Shown in pieces: positions 7,009-15,124 of a stretch of DNA of 17,855 nt. This stretch comes from CAZYXZ01 sp964651395. GTDB lineage: Bacteria; Actinomycetota; Actinomycetes; BP-191. The notes beneath the pieces are model-generated. The model was not told where the DNA came from. It ran no database searches and saw only the letters and a program-made list of their open reading frames with translations. Made by a program: the position numbers and the translations under genes. The first letter of the stretch is position 1, and the number at the start of each line of letters is the position of its first letter. The stretch covers positions 1 to 17,855 of the forward strand of contig CAZYXZ010000070.1 of assembly GCA_964651395.1 (NCBI GenBank), in the 5' to 3' direction.

Positions 7009-8264
7009 GCGGGTTCGGCACCCCGAAGGGCACGTTCGACGTCGTCCCGCCGCGCAGCGAGCACTACCTCGTCGTGCGCGACGTCATGTCGCGGCCGGCC
7101 CGCCTGGCCGGCTACGGGTACGTCGAGACGCCGACATTCGAGGACACGTCGCTGTTCGTGCGTGGCGTCGGGGAGTCGACGGACGTGGTGTCCAAGGAGA
7201 TGTACACGTTCGACGACGGTGGCGGCCGATCGGTCACCCTTCGTCCGGAAGGCACGGCCGGCGTCGTGCGTGCCGTTCTCGACAACGGGCTGCACCGCGG
7301 CCAGCTGCCCATGAAGGTGTGGTACTCCGGTTCCTACTACCGGCGCGAGAACCCGCAGGCCGGCCGCTACCGGCACTTCTCCCAGGTGGGCATCGAGGCG
7401 CTCGGCAGCGACGACCCCGCGCTCGACGCGGAGGTGGTCGCGCTCGGGGCGCAGCCGTTCCGCGACCTCGGCCTCACCGGCGTGCGCCTGCTGCTCAACT
7501 CACTCGGCTGCCGCGAGTGCCGTCCGGCCTACCGCGCCGCCCTCCAGGAGTTCCTCGCCGGCATCGACCTCGACGAGGAGACCCGCCGTCGCGCGGCGCT
7601 CAACCCGCTCCGCGTGCTCGACGACAAGCGCGACGAGGTGCAGGGCCGACTGGCCGGCGCGCCGCTGCCGGTCGACCACCTGTGCGCCGCGTGCGCCGCG
7701 CACCACGACGCGGTGCGCGCGCACCTCACGCAGCTGGCGGTTGCGTTCGAGGACGCGCCACGGCTCGTGCGCGGACTCGACTACTACACGCGGACGACGT
7801 TCGAGTTCCTGCACGACGGGCTGGGTGCGCAGTCCGCCGTCGGCGGTGGCGGTCGCTACGACGGCCTGTCCGAGTCGATCGGCGGTCCCGCGCTGCCGGG
7901 CATCGGCTGGGCGCACGGTGTCGACCGCACCCTGCTCGCGGTCGACGCGGAAGGGATCACCCTCACCACGGCGTCGCGCTGCCTCGTCTACGGCGTGCCG
8001 CTGGGGGAGGCCGCCAAGACCCGGCTGCTGTCCGTGGTGCACGAGCTGCGTCGTGCGGGCATCGCCTCGGACCTCGCGTACGGCGACCGGGGTATGAAGG
8101 GCGCGATGAAGGCCGCGGACAAGTCCGGCGCGACGTATGCCCTGGTGCTCGGTGAGCGCGACCTCGCCGACGGCGTGGCGCAGGTCAAGCAGCTGGCCAC
8201 CGGTGAGCAGGACGCGGTGCCGCTCGACGACGTCGTTCGGGTGCTGAAGGGAAAGCTGCCGTGA
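7005..8264 (+). CDS. hisS: Histidyl-tRNA synthetase
   Basis: HisRS charges tRNA-His with histidine in the cytoplasm and is a class II enzyme. The 419-residue length is normal. Visible elements are the motif 1 region GYGYVETPTFED (36-47), LRPEGT (79-84), motif 2 with RRENPQAGRYRHFSQVG (113-129), the histidine motif RGLDYYTRT (256-264), RYDGL (284-288) and motif 3 GIGWAHGVDR ending at R308. A C-terminal anticodon-binding domain lies at ~325-419. The insertion domain carries two CxxC pairs (C169/C172 and C227/C230), which look like a four-cysteine metal site. The GTG start lies in a GTGA overlap with the preceding stop, and the end overlaps aspS in the same way. Confidence 0.97.
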   Translation: MSGFGTPKGTFDVVPPRSEHYLVVRDVMSRPARLAGYGYVETPTFEDTSLFVRGVGESTDVVSKEMYTFDDGGGRSVTLRPEGTAGVVRAVLDNGLHRGQLPMKVWYSGSYYRRENPQAGRYRHFSQVGIEALGSDDPALDAEVVALGAQPFRDLGLTGVRLLLNSLGCRECRPAYRAALQEFLAGIDLDEETRRRAALNPLRVLDDKRDEVQGRLAGAPLPVDHLCAACAAHHDAVRAHLTQLAVAFEDAPRLVRGLDYYTRTTFEFLHDGLGAQSAVGGGGRYDGLSESIGGPALPGIGWAHGVDRTLLAVDAEGITLTTASRCLVYGVPLGEAAKTRLLSVVHELRRAGIASDLAYGDRGMKGAMKAADKSGATYALVLGERDLADGVAQVKQLATGEQDAVPLDDVVRVLKGKLP

Positions 8265-10003
8265 TCCGCACGCATGCCGCCGGTTCGTTGCGGCCGGAGC
8301 ACGCGGGCACCGAGGTGGTGCTGGCCGGCTGGGTCGCGCGACGGCGGGACCACGGCGGTGTCGCGTTCATCGACCTGCGTGACGCCAGCGGCGTCGTGCA
8401 AGTGGTCTTCCGCGAGGGACCGCCGGCCGAGGCCGCGCGCGACCTGCGCTCGGAGTACTGCGTCCAGGTCACCGGCACGGTCGGCCCGCGTCCGGCGGGC
8501 AACGAGAACCCGGAGCTGCCCACCGGGGCCGTCGAGGTCACCGCTGACGCGGTCGAGGTGCTGTCGGTCGCCGCGCCCCTGCCGTTCCCGATCGAGAGCC
8601 ACGCCGGCGACACAGACGAGTACACGCGCCTGCGCTACCGCTACCTCGACCTGCGACGTGCGGAGGCCGCGGCGGCGCTGCGCACCCGCGCACACGCGAT
8701 CCGCGTCATCCGTCAGGTGATGGAGGAGCACGACTTCCTGGACGTCGAGACGCCGACGCTGACCCGATCGACACCCGAGGGGGCACGGGACTTCCTGGTG
8801 CCGTGCCGGCTGCAGCCGGGCACGTGGTACGCGCTCCCGCAGTCGCCGCAGCTGTTCAAGCAGCTGCTGATGGTCGCGGGCCTCGAGCGCTACTACCAGA
8901 TCGCGCGCTGCTACCGCGACGAGGACCTGCGCGCCGACCGCCAGCCGGAGTTCACGCAGCTCGACGTCGAGATGTCCTTTCTCGACGAGGAGGACGTCTA
9001 CGCGCTCGTCGAGGAGCTGCTCGCCCGCGTCTGGCGCGAGGTGCTCGATGTGGAGGTCCCGACGCCGTTCGCGCGCATGCCGTTCCTCGAGGCGATGGCG
9101 CGCTACGGCAGCGACAAGCCCGACCTGCGCTACGGCCTCGAGCTGGTCGAGCTGACCGGCCGCTTCGCCGCGACCGAGTTCCGCGTCTTCCAGGCGCCGT
9201 ACGTCGGCGCGGTGGTCTATCCCGGTGGCGCGGCATTGACGCGCAAGGAGCTGGACGGCTGGCAGGAATGGGCGCGCGGTCGTGGCGCGAAGGGCCTGGC
9301 CTACGTCCTCGTGCAGCCCGACGGCACGCTCACCGGTCCGGTCGTGAAGAACCTGTCCGAGGTCGAGCTCGACGGGCTGGCCGGCGCCGCCGGCGCCGCC
9401 CCGGGCGACGCCGTCTTCTTCGCTGCGGGTGAGCGCACCGCCTCGCAGGAGCTGCTCGGCGCCGTGCGCGTGGAGAGCGCGCGCAGGCTGGGCCTGGCGA
9501 CGGCCGGTGAGTGGCGGTTCCTCTGGGTCACCGACGCGCCGATGTTCGCGCCCACGGACGAGGGTGGCTGGACCGCGGTGCACCACCCGTTCACCGCGCC
9601 GGCCCCGGAGTGGGCGCAGACCTTCCACGAGCAACCCGCGGACGCGCTGGCGCGCGCGTACGACGTCGTGCTCAACGGCGTCGAGCTGGGCGGCGGCTCC
9701 ATCCGAATCCACCGCAGTGAGATGCAGCGACGCGTCTTCGACACCATCGGACTCTCAGAAGTAGAGGCCAAGGAACAGTTCGGCTTCCTGCTCGAGGCGT
9801 TCGAGTACGGCCCACCGCCGCACGGCGGTGTCGCGTTCGGTATCGACCGGCTGGCGGCGCTGCTGGCCGGCGCCGAGTCCATCCGCGAGGTCATGGCGTT
9901 CCCGAAGACGTCCTCCGGCGGTGACCCGCTGACCGGCGCCCCGACCCCCATCACCACGGTGCAACGCCGGGAAGCCGGCATCGACGCCCCGCTTCCTCCG
10001 TGA
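8261..10003 (+). CDS. aspS: Aspartyl-tRNA synthetase, probably non-discriminating (Asp/Asn)
   Basis: AspRS attaches aspartate to tRNA-Asp. Non-discriminating forms also charge tRNA-Asn, which the amidotransferase GatCAB then corrects. The 580-residue bacterial-type enzyme has an N-terminal OB-fold anticodon-binding domain (~15-105), motif 1 FLDVETPTLTRSTPEGARDF (160-179), the QSPQ flipping loop (195-198), motif 2 YRDEDLRADRQPEFTQLD (219-236) and a GAD insertion domain. Motif 3, GGVAFGIDRL, includes R530. In the anticodon domain, RRRDHGG has histidine at position 31, where discriminating enzymes such as that of E. coli have leucine. A glycine is at 80. Both match non-discriminating enzymes (family knowledge plus alignment by eye). 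The start overlaps hisS and the end overlaps rarA, each by four bases. Confidence 0.96.
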   Translation: MIRTHAAGSLRPEHAGTEVVLAGWVARRRDHGGVAFIDLRDASGVVQVVFREGPPAEAARDLRSEYCVQVTGTVGPRPAGNENPELPTGAVEVTADAVEVLSVAAPLPFPIESHAGDTDEYTRLRYRYLDLRRAEAAAALRTRAHAIRVIRQVMEEHDFLDVETPTLTRSTPEGARDFLVPCRLQPGTWYALPQSPQLFKQLLMVAGLERYYQIARCYRDEDLRADRQPEFTQLDVEMSFLDEEDVYALVEELLARVWREVLDVEVPTPFARMPFLEAMARYGSDKPDLRYGLELVELTGRFAATEFRVFQAPYVGAVVYPGGAALTRKELDGWQEWARGRGAKGLAYVLVQPDGTLTGPVVKNLSEVELDGLAGAAGAAPGDAVFFAAGERTASQELLGAVRVESARRLGLATAGEWRFLWVTDAPMFAPTDEGGWTAVHHPFTAPAPEWAQTFHEQPADALARAYDVVLNGVELGGGSIRIHRSEMQRRVFDTIGLSEVEAKEQFGFLLEAFEYGPPPHGGVAFGIDRLAALLAGAESIREVMAFPKTSSGGDPLTGAPTPITTVQRREAGIDAPLPP

Positions 10004-11361
10004 CTCCTGACCGCGATCTGTTCGCGGACGGCCGCGAGGCGGCGGAGGCGCGCGTCGCGCCGCTCGCGGTGCGCATGCGACCGCAGACGCTCGACGAGAT
10101 CGTGGGGCAGGACCACCTGCTCGGCCCGGGCACGCCGCTTCGCCAGCTGGTGGAAGGCGATGCGCCGCTGTCCCTGCTGCTCTGGGGCCCGCCCGGTTCG
10201 GGCAAGACGACGATCGCGCACGTGGTGTCGCGGGCCACCGAACGCCGCTACGTCGAGCTGTCGGCGGTCACGGCCGGCGTGAAGGACGTGCGCACGGTCA
10301 TCGAGGCGGCGCGCGAGGCACTGGGAAACAGTGGCGCGCAGACCGTGCTGTTCATCGACGAGGTGCACCGTTTCTCCAAGACGCAGCAGGACGCGCTGCT
10401 GCCCGCGGTCGAGAACCGCTGGGTCACGCTGGTCGCGGCCACGACGGAGAACCCGTACTTCTCCGTCATCTCCCCGCTGCTCTCGCGGTCGTTGCTGCTG
10501 CGGCTCAACGCGCTCGACGACGAAGACGTGCGGACCGTCGTACGCCGGACGCTGGCCGACGCGCGCGGGCTGAACGGCGAGCTGCAGCTCGAGCCGACTG
10601 CGGAGGAGCACCTGCTGCGCATCGCCGGCGGTGACGCCCGCCGGGCGCTCACGGCGCTCGAGGCCGCGGCGTTCGCCGCGCGCGCGACGGGCAGCGACAC
10701 GGTGACCCTCGCGTTGCTCGAGGACGCCGTCGACCGCGCCGCGGTCCGGTACGACCGGGACGGCGACGAGCACTACGACGTGGCCAGCGCGTTCATCAAG
10801 AGCATGCGCGGCTCCGACGTCGACGCGTCGCTGCACTACCTGGCCCGCATGATCGAGGCGGGGGAGGACCCGCGGTTCATCGCGCGGCGGATCGTTATCC
10901 TGGCCAGCGAGGACGTCGGTCTCGCGGACCCGCAGGCGTTGCTCGTCGCGGTCGCCGCCGCACAGGCCGTGGAGATGATCGGACTGCCGGAGGCGCGCTA
11001 CAACCTGGCTGAGGCCGTGGCCTACCTGTGCCTCGCCCCGAAGTCCAACGCGACGGCCGTGGCCGTCAACAACGCACTCGCCGACGTGCAGGCCGGCGTG
11101 CTCGGCCGCGTGCCGGTCCACCTGCGCGACTCCAGCTACGCAGGTGCGAAGAAGATCGACCACGGGAAGGGCTACCGATATCCTCACGCTTTCCCGGGCG
11201 GTGTGGTCGCACAGCAGTACGCACCGGACGCGGTGGCCGGCCGGGAGTACTTCACCCCGTCCGGTAACGGCGCCGAGCGCGACCTGGTCGAACGGTTGCG
11301 GCACCTACGTGAAACCCTGGGTGATCTGGGGCCGGACAAGGCAGAGAAGGAGAGCCCATGA
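10000..11361 (+). CDS. rarA: Replication-associated recombination protein A (AAA ATPase RarA/MgsA)
   Basis: RarA is a clamp-loader-related AAA+ ATPase that acts at stalled replication forks and gaps with SSB and the recombination machinery. The 453-residue protein has Walker A GPPGSGKTT (63-71), Walker B VLFIDE (116-121), sensor 1 around TTENP (148-152), an arginine finger in SRS (162-164) and sensor 2 GDARRAL (211-217). The family-specific C-terminal tetramerisation region follows (RYDRDGDEHYD, then FIKSMRGSD and ARRIVILASEDVGLADP). The GTG start lies in a GTGA overlap with the aspS stop. The end overlaps the next gene at ATGA. In Streptomyces, as I recall it, rpsD lies directly downstream. 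It is absent here. Confidence 0.96.
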   Translation: MTPDRDLFADGREAAEARVAPLAVRMRPQTLDEIVGQDHLLGPGTPLRQLVEGDAPLSLLLWGPPGSGKTTIAHVVSRATERRYVELSAVTAGVKDVRTVIEAAREALGNSGAQTVLFIDEVHRFSKTQQDALLPAVENRWVTLVAATTENPYFSVISPLLSRSLLLRLNALDDEDVRTVVRRTLADARGLNGELQLEPTAEEHLLRIAGGDARRALTALEAAAFAARATGSDTVTLALLEDAVDRAAVRYDRDGDEHYDVASAFIKSMRGSDVDASLHYLARMIEAGEDPRFIARRIVILASEDVGLADPQALLVAVAAAQAVEMIGLPEARYNLAEAVAYLCLAPKSNATAVAVNNALADVQAGVLGRVPVHLRDSSYAGAKKIDHGKGYRYPHAFPGGVVAQQYAPDAVAGREYFTPSGNGAERDLVERLRHLRETLGDLGPDKAEKESP

Positions 11362-11771
11362 GCGCCGGGGACATCGCCGTCCTCCTGCTGGCGGTCGGCT
11401 GGCTCGTGCTCGTCGGTTTCATGGGGCTCGTCCTCACGAAGCTGGGCGAGGTGCTCGTCTCCACCGAGGAGCTGGTCGACGGCATCACCGAGAAGACGGT
11501 CCCCCTGCTGGGTGAGGTCACGGAGTCGGTCGTGCACGTCAACGACCAGCTCGAGCGCGTGGACCACATCACCGCGGGCGTGCAGACCATCACCACCAAC
11601 GCCGCCGCGCTGAGCAGCCTGTTCGGCGCGACCCTCGGCGGACCGCTCGTGAAGATCGCGGCCTTCACCTACGGCGTACGTCGGGCGGCCACCAAGCGCG
11701 AACGCGCGGACCTCGAGCGCGACATCAAGGCGCACCGCAAGGCCGAGAGAAAGAGCCGGAAGGCGTCGTGA
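11358..11771 (+). CDS. DUF948-like single-pass membrane protein
   Basis: This small protein has 137 residues. One N-terminal membrane helix (~5-27) is followed by an amphipathic, probably coiled-coil region (~30-90) with regularly spaced Glu/Val/Leu/Thr, and then a basic Lys/Arg-rich end (110-137). This matches the DUF948 type of actinobacterial membrane proteins, related in look to methyl-accepting-like coiled coils, commonly found upstream of alaS. No enzymatic motif is visible and the function is unknown. The ATG start at 11358 has AGAAGGAGAG upstream and overlaps the rarA stop at ATGA. Its stop overlaps the next gene at GTGA, so it may act together with that small membrane protein (inference from coupling). 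Confidence 0.85.
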   Translation: MSAGDIAVLLLAVGWLVLVGFMGLVLTKLGEVLVSTEELVDGITEKTVPLLGEVTESVVHVNDQLERVDHITAGVQTITTNAAALSSLFGATLGGPLVKIAAFTYGVRRAATKRERADLERDIKAHRKAERKSRKAS

Positions 11772-12034
11772 TCCGTCGGGTCTTCTGGACCGGGCTCGGC
11801 ATCGGCCTGGGTGCGGCCGGCGGCATCCTGGTCGCGCGCCAGCTCCGGCGGACGCGTGAGGCGCTCACCCCGTCCAGCCTCGGCGGCGCGGTGGTCGGCG
11901 CGCTCAGCGGCCTGACCGAGGTGATCCGCGACTTCGCCGACGAGGTGCGCATCGGCATGGAGGAACGCGAGTTCGAGCTTGCGACCGCGCTCGGCCTGGA
12001 CACTCCTGGCCCGGACCCGACCAGCGGGGTCTGA
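11768..12034 (+). CDS. Small conserved membrane protein upstream of alaS
   Basis: This is an 88-residue protein of unknown function. A glycine-rich hydrophobic segment (~6-24, with GLGIGLGAAGG) could insert in the membrane through small-residue helix packing. It is followed by a basic RQLRRTRE patch and a helical, acidic C-terminal half. Its position between the DUF948-like gene and alaS matches a small protein found in Streptomyces and relatives (I believe DUF6167), but I assign this by context and look only. The GTG start lies in a GTGA overlap. The TGA precedes the alaS ATG by four bases. The short length and coupled translation suggest a partner of the preceding membrane protein. Confidence 0.78.
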   Translation: MIRRVFWTGLGIGLGAAGGILVARQLRRTREALTPSSLGGAVVGALSGLTEVIRDFADEVRIGMEEREFELATALGLDTPGPDPTSGV

Positions 12035-12038
12035 CCGC

Positions 12039-14696
12039 ATGGAGTCCGCCGAGATCCGCCGTCGCTTCATCGACCACTTCGCAGCCCGCGACCACACCGT
12101 CGTGCCGTCCGCGTCGCTGATCGCCGAGGACCCGACGCTGCTGCTGGTCAACGCCGGCATGGTGCCGTTCAAGCCGTACTTCCTCGGTGAGCAGCCCCCG
12201 CCCTGGCCACGGGCCACGAGCGTGCAGAAGTGCGTGCGCACCGGTGACATCGAGGTCGTCGGCACGACGACCCGGCACCTCACCTTCTTCCAGATGTGCG
12301 GCAACTTCTCCTTCGGGGACTACTTCAAAGAGAAGGCCATCCCCTACGCGTGGGAGCTGCTCACCGGTGAGGCCGGGTACGGGATGGACCCGGAGCGGCT
12401 GTGGGTGACCGTCTACCTCGACGACGACGAGGCCGCGGACATCTGGCACAACGACGTCGGCGTGCCCCTCGAGCGCATCCAGCGGCGCGACAAGGCCGAC
12501 AACTTCTGGTCGATGACCGTGCCGGGACCGTGCGGCCCGTGCAGCGAGATCTACTACGACCGCGGCCCGGAGTACGGCCGCGAGGGTGGGCCGGTCGCCG
12601 ACGAGGACCGCTACCTGGAGGTCTGGAACCTCGTCTTCATGCAGTTCGAGCGCGGTGCCGGCGAAGGCTACGACTACCCGATCCTCGGCGAGCTGCCGTC
12701 GAAGAACATCGACACCGGTCTCGGCCTCGAGCGGATGGCCGTCGTCCTGCAGGGCGTCGACAACGTCTACGAGACCGACCTGCTCGCGCCGATCCTGCGC
12801 CGCGGGATGCACGTCACCGGCACGGCGTACGGCGCCGACCCGGCGAGCGACGTGGCCCTGCGGGTCATCGCCGACCACGCCCGGACCGCGACGATGCTCG
12901 TCGCCGACGGCGTCATCCCGTCCAACGAGGGACGTGGCTACGTCCTGCGCCGGCTGCTGCGCCGCGTCGTGCAGAAGGCCCGAATCCTGGGCGCGCAGGG
13001 CGAGGTCATGCCGGAGCTGGTGGCCAGTGTCCGCGACGCCCTCTCGCCACAGTTCCCGGAGCTGGCCTCGGACTTCGTCCGGATCGAGACCGTGATGCGC
13101 ACGGAGGAGGAGAGCTTCGCCACGACGCTGCGCAGTGGCACCGTCCTGTTCGAGGCGGCGGTCGCCGACGCGCGCGCGGCGTCGTCGACGGCGCTGCCGG
13201 CGGAGCGCGCGTTCGCGTTGCACGACACCTACGGGTTCCCGTTCGAGCTGACGCTGGAGATGGCGGCCGACGCCGGTCTCGAGGTCGACGAGGCGGGATT
13301 CCGTGCGCTGATGGCGGAACAGCGTGAGCGCTCGCAGCAGGACCGGCGGGCCAAGGGCATCGGGCATGCCGACGTCTCGGCGTACCGCACGCTGCGCGAG
13401 CGGGCCGGGGCGACCGTGTTCACCGGCTACGACGAGGTGGTCACGGAGGTCGTGGTGCGCGGGCTGCTGTCCGCCGACGGCGAGCTGGCCGAGGTGGGCG
13501 CGGGCCACGAGGTCGAGGTGGTGCTGGACCGCACGCCGTTCTACGCCGAGTCCGGCGGCCAGGAGGGCGACCGCGGCCGGTTGGTCCTCGACGGCGCCGA
13601 GGTCGAGATCCTCGACACGCCGCCGCGCCCGCTGCCCGACCTCGTCGTCCACCGGGTGCGCGTGCTCAGCGGCGGGATCGCGGTCGGCGCCGCCGCGCAG
13701 GCCGAGGTCGACGTGGAGCGACGGCGTGCGATCTCGCGCGCGCACACGGCCACGCATCTCGTGCACCGCGCGTTCCGCGGGGCGCTAGGGGAGAGCGCGA
13801 CGCAGGCGGGATCGCTCAACGCCCCCGGGCGGCTGCGCTTCGACTTCCACTCGCCGGCCGGCGTTCCGGCCTCCGTCCTCGCCGACGTCGAGGACGAGAT
13901 CAACGCCGTGCTGGTCGACGACCTCGAGGTCCGCGCGTTCGTCACCGACCAGGCGGAGGCCAAGCGGATCGGGGCGCTGGCCCTCTTCGGCGAGAAGTAC
14001 GGCGACGAGGTGCGCGTCGTCGAGGTCGGTGACTACGCGCGTGAGCTGTGCGGAGGGACCCACGCCTCGCGTTCCGGCCAGCTCGGGGTCGTGAAGCTGC
14101 TCGGCGAGGCGAGCATCGGTGCCGGCGTTCGGCGGGTCGAGGCGCTCGTCGGTACGGACGCGTTCCGCTTCCTCGCGCGCGAGCACGTGCTGCTCGCGCA
14201 GGTGGCGGAGGCGATGAAGGCGCGGCCCGAGGAGCTGCCCGACCGGATCGCCGCCATGGCCGAGCGGCTGCGCGACGCCGAGAAGGAGCTGGCCCGGCTG
14301 CGGGCCGGCGCCGTCCTCGAGGCGGCCGCCGAGCTGGCGGCCGGCGCGACCGACGTCGACGGCACAGCCGTCGTCGCGCACGAGGCGCCCTCGGGCACCG
14401 CGGTCGACGACGTGCGCAAGCTCGCGCTGGACGTCAGGGGCCGTCTCGACCCGGGACGCCCGGCGGTCGTCGTCATCGCGGTGCGCGGCGCGGACTCGGC
14501 CAACCTCGTCGTCACCGCAGGACCGGAGGCGCGGGCGGCGGGCCTGTCCGCCGGCGCGCTGATCGCGGAGCTCGCGCCGCTGCTCGGCGGCGGCGGCGGC
14601 GGGAAGGACGACCTGGCGATCGCCGGCGGGAAGCGGCCGGACGGCGTACCGGAGGCGCTCGCACTCGTGCCTACCTTGGTTGCCAAGCCCCGTTGA
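12039..14696 (+). CDS. alaS: Alanyl-tRNA synthetase
   Basis: AlaRS charges tRNA-Ala and edits mischarged Ser/Gly. I chose the ATG at 12039, giving 885 residues. A longer in-frame start at 11979 would overlap the upstream gene, and the protein from MESAEIRRRFIDHF matches the normal AlaRS N-terminus. The class II catalytic domain shows the motif 1 region LLLVNAGMVPFKPYFLG, motif 2 around TTRHLTFFQMCGNFSFGDYF and motif 3 NIDTGLGLER (223-232). GRGYVLRRLLRR (298-309) is the tRNA-recognition region. The editing domain keeps the zinc site H569-x3-H573 (HTATH) and C671-x3-H675 (CGGTH). The C-Ala domain contains the GGGGGGKDD segment near the end. GGGG at 12026-12029 is a weak ribosome site. The stop overlaps the ruvX start as TTGA. 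Confidence 0.97.
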   Translation: MESAEIRRRFIDHFAARDHTVVPSASLIAEDPTLLLVNAGMVPFKPYFLGEQPPPWPRATSVQKCVRTGDIEVVGTTTRHLTFFQMCGNFSFGDYFKEKAIPYAWELLTGEAGYGMDPERLWVTVYLDDDEAADIWHNDVGVPLERIQRRDKADNFWSMTVPGPCGPCSEIYYDRGPEYGREGGPVADEDRYLEVWNLVFMQFERGAGEGYDYPILGELPSKNIDTGLGLERMAVVLQGVDNVYETDLLAPILRRGMHVTGTAYGADPASDVALRVIADHARTATMLVADGVIPSNEGRGYVLRRLLRRVVQKARILGAQGEVMPELVASVRDALSPQFPELASDFVRIETVMRTEEESFATTLRSGTVLFEAAVADARAASSTALPAERAFALHDTYGFPFELTLEMAADAGLEVDEAGFRALMAEQRERSQQDRRAKGIGHADVSAYRTLRERAGATVFTGYDEVVTEVVVRGLLSADGELAEVGAGHEVEVVLDRTPFYAESGGQEGDRGRLVLDGAEVEILDTPPRPLPDLVVHRVRVLSGGIAVGAAAQAEVDVERRRAISRAHTATHLVHRAFRGALGESATQAGSLNAPGRLRFDFHSPAGVPASVLADVEDEINAVLVDDLEVRAFVTDQAEAKRIGALALFGEKYGDEVRVVEVGDYARELCGGTHASRSGQLGVVKLLGEASIGAGVRRVEALVGTDAFRFLAREHVLLAQVAEAMKARPEELPDRIAAMAERLRDAEKELARLRAGAVLEAAAELAAGATDVDGTAVVAHEAPSGTAVDDVRKLALDVRGRLDPGRPAVVVIAVRGADSANLVVTAGPEARAAGLSAGALIAELAPLLGGGGGGKDDLAIAGGKRPDGVPEALALVPTLVAKPR

Positions 14697-15124
14697 CCGG
14701 AGTGCGGCTGGGCGTGGACGTGGGCAGCGTGCGGGTCGGCGTCGCGGTCAGCGACCCCGACGGGATTCTGGCCACTCCGCTGGTCACCTTGGACCGTGAC
14801 CCCAAGGGGGAGGCAGACCTGCGCCGGCTGGCCGAGCTCGTCGCCGAGCACGGCGCCGTCGAGGTCGTCGTCGGCCCCCCCCGTCCCCACACCGGCGGGT
14901 CCGGAGCGGCGGCGGGGCTGGCCGAGCAGTACGCCGCGCGGCTCGCCGAGCTCGTGTCGCCGGTCCCTGTCGTGCTCCAGGACGAACGGCTCTCTACAGT
15001 GAGTGCGCAGCGGACACTGAGCGACCGGGGGGTCCGTGGCCGCCGCCAACGCGCGGTGGTCGACCAGGCCGCGGCGGTGGTCATCCTGCAGACGGCGCTG
15101 GATCGGAAGGACAACCAAGAGTGA
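14693..15124 (+). CDS. ruvX: RuvX/YqgF-type putative pre-16S rRNA nuclease (Holliday junction resolvase-like)
   Basis: YqgF/RuvX is an RNase H-fold nuclease that trims the 5' end of 16S rRNA. It was also described as a Holliday junction resolvase in mycobacteria. The TTG at 14693, in a TTGA overlap with alaS, gives 143 residues. A GTG at 14702 is the alternative, with no better ribosome site. Predicted catalytic acids are D9 in LGVDVGSVRVGVAVSDP, E98 in DERLSTVSAQ and D124 in VDQAAAVVIL. The usual GLP loop reads GPPRPHTGGSG (61-71). The codons there include an unbroken run of eight C at 14875-14882, and the frame is intact on both sides. The stop overlaps mltG at GTGA. The alaS-ruvX-mltG-aroE order is conserved. 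Confidence 0.9.
   Translation: MTGVRLGVDVGSVRVGVAVSDPDGILATPLVTLDRDPKGEADLRRLAELVAEHGAVEVVVGPPRPHTGGSGAAAGLAEQYAARLAELVSPVPVVLQDERLSTVSAQRTLSDRGVRGRRQRAVVDQAAAVVILQTALDRKDNQE

Noticed and set aside
7988..11304. Large minus-strand open frames opposite aspS and rarA
   Set aside because: They cover well-supported synthetase and ATPase genes, have no motifs and have no plausible ribosome sites that I could identify.
11979..12038. Longer alaS start 20 codons upstream
   Set aside because: It would overlap the preceding small gene by 56 bases and add a sequence unlike AlaRS. The ATG at 12039 fits the family N-terminus.
14581..14605. GGC repeat tract near the end of alaS as a repeat of interest
   Set aside because: It encodes the poly-glycine segment usual in the C-Ala domain of AlaRS.
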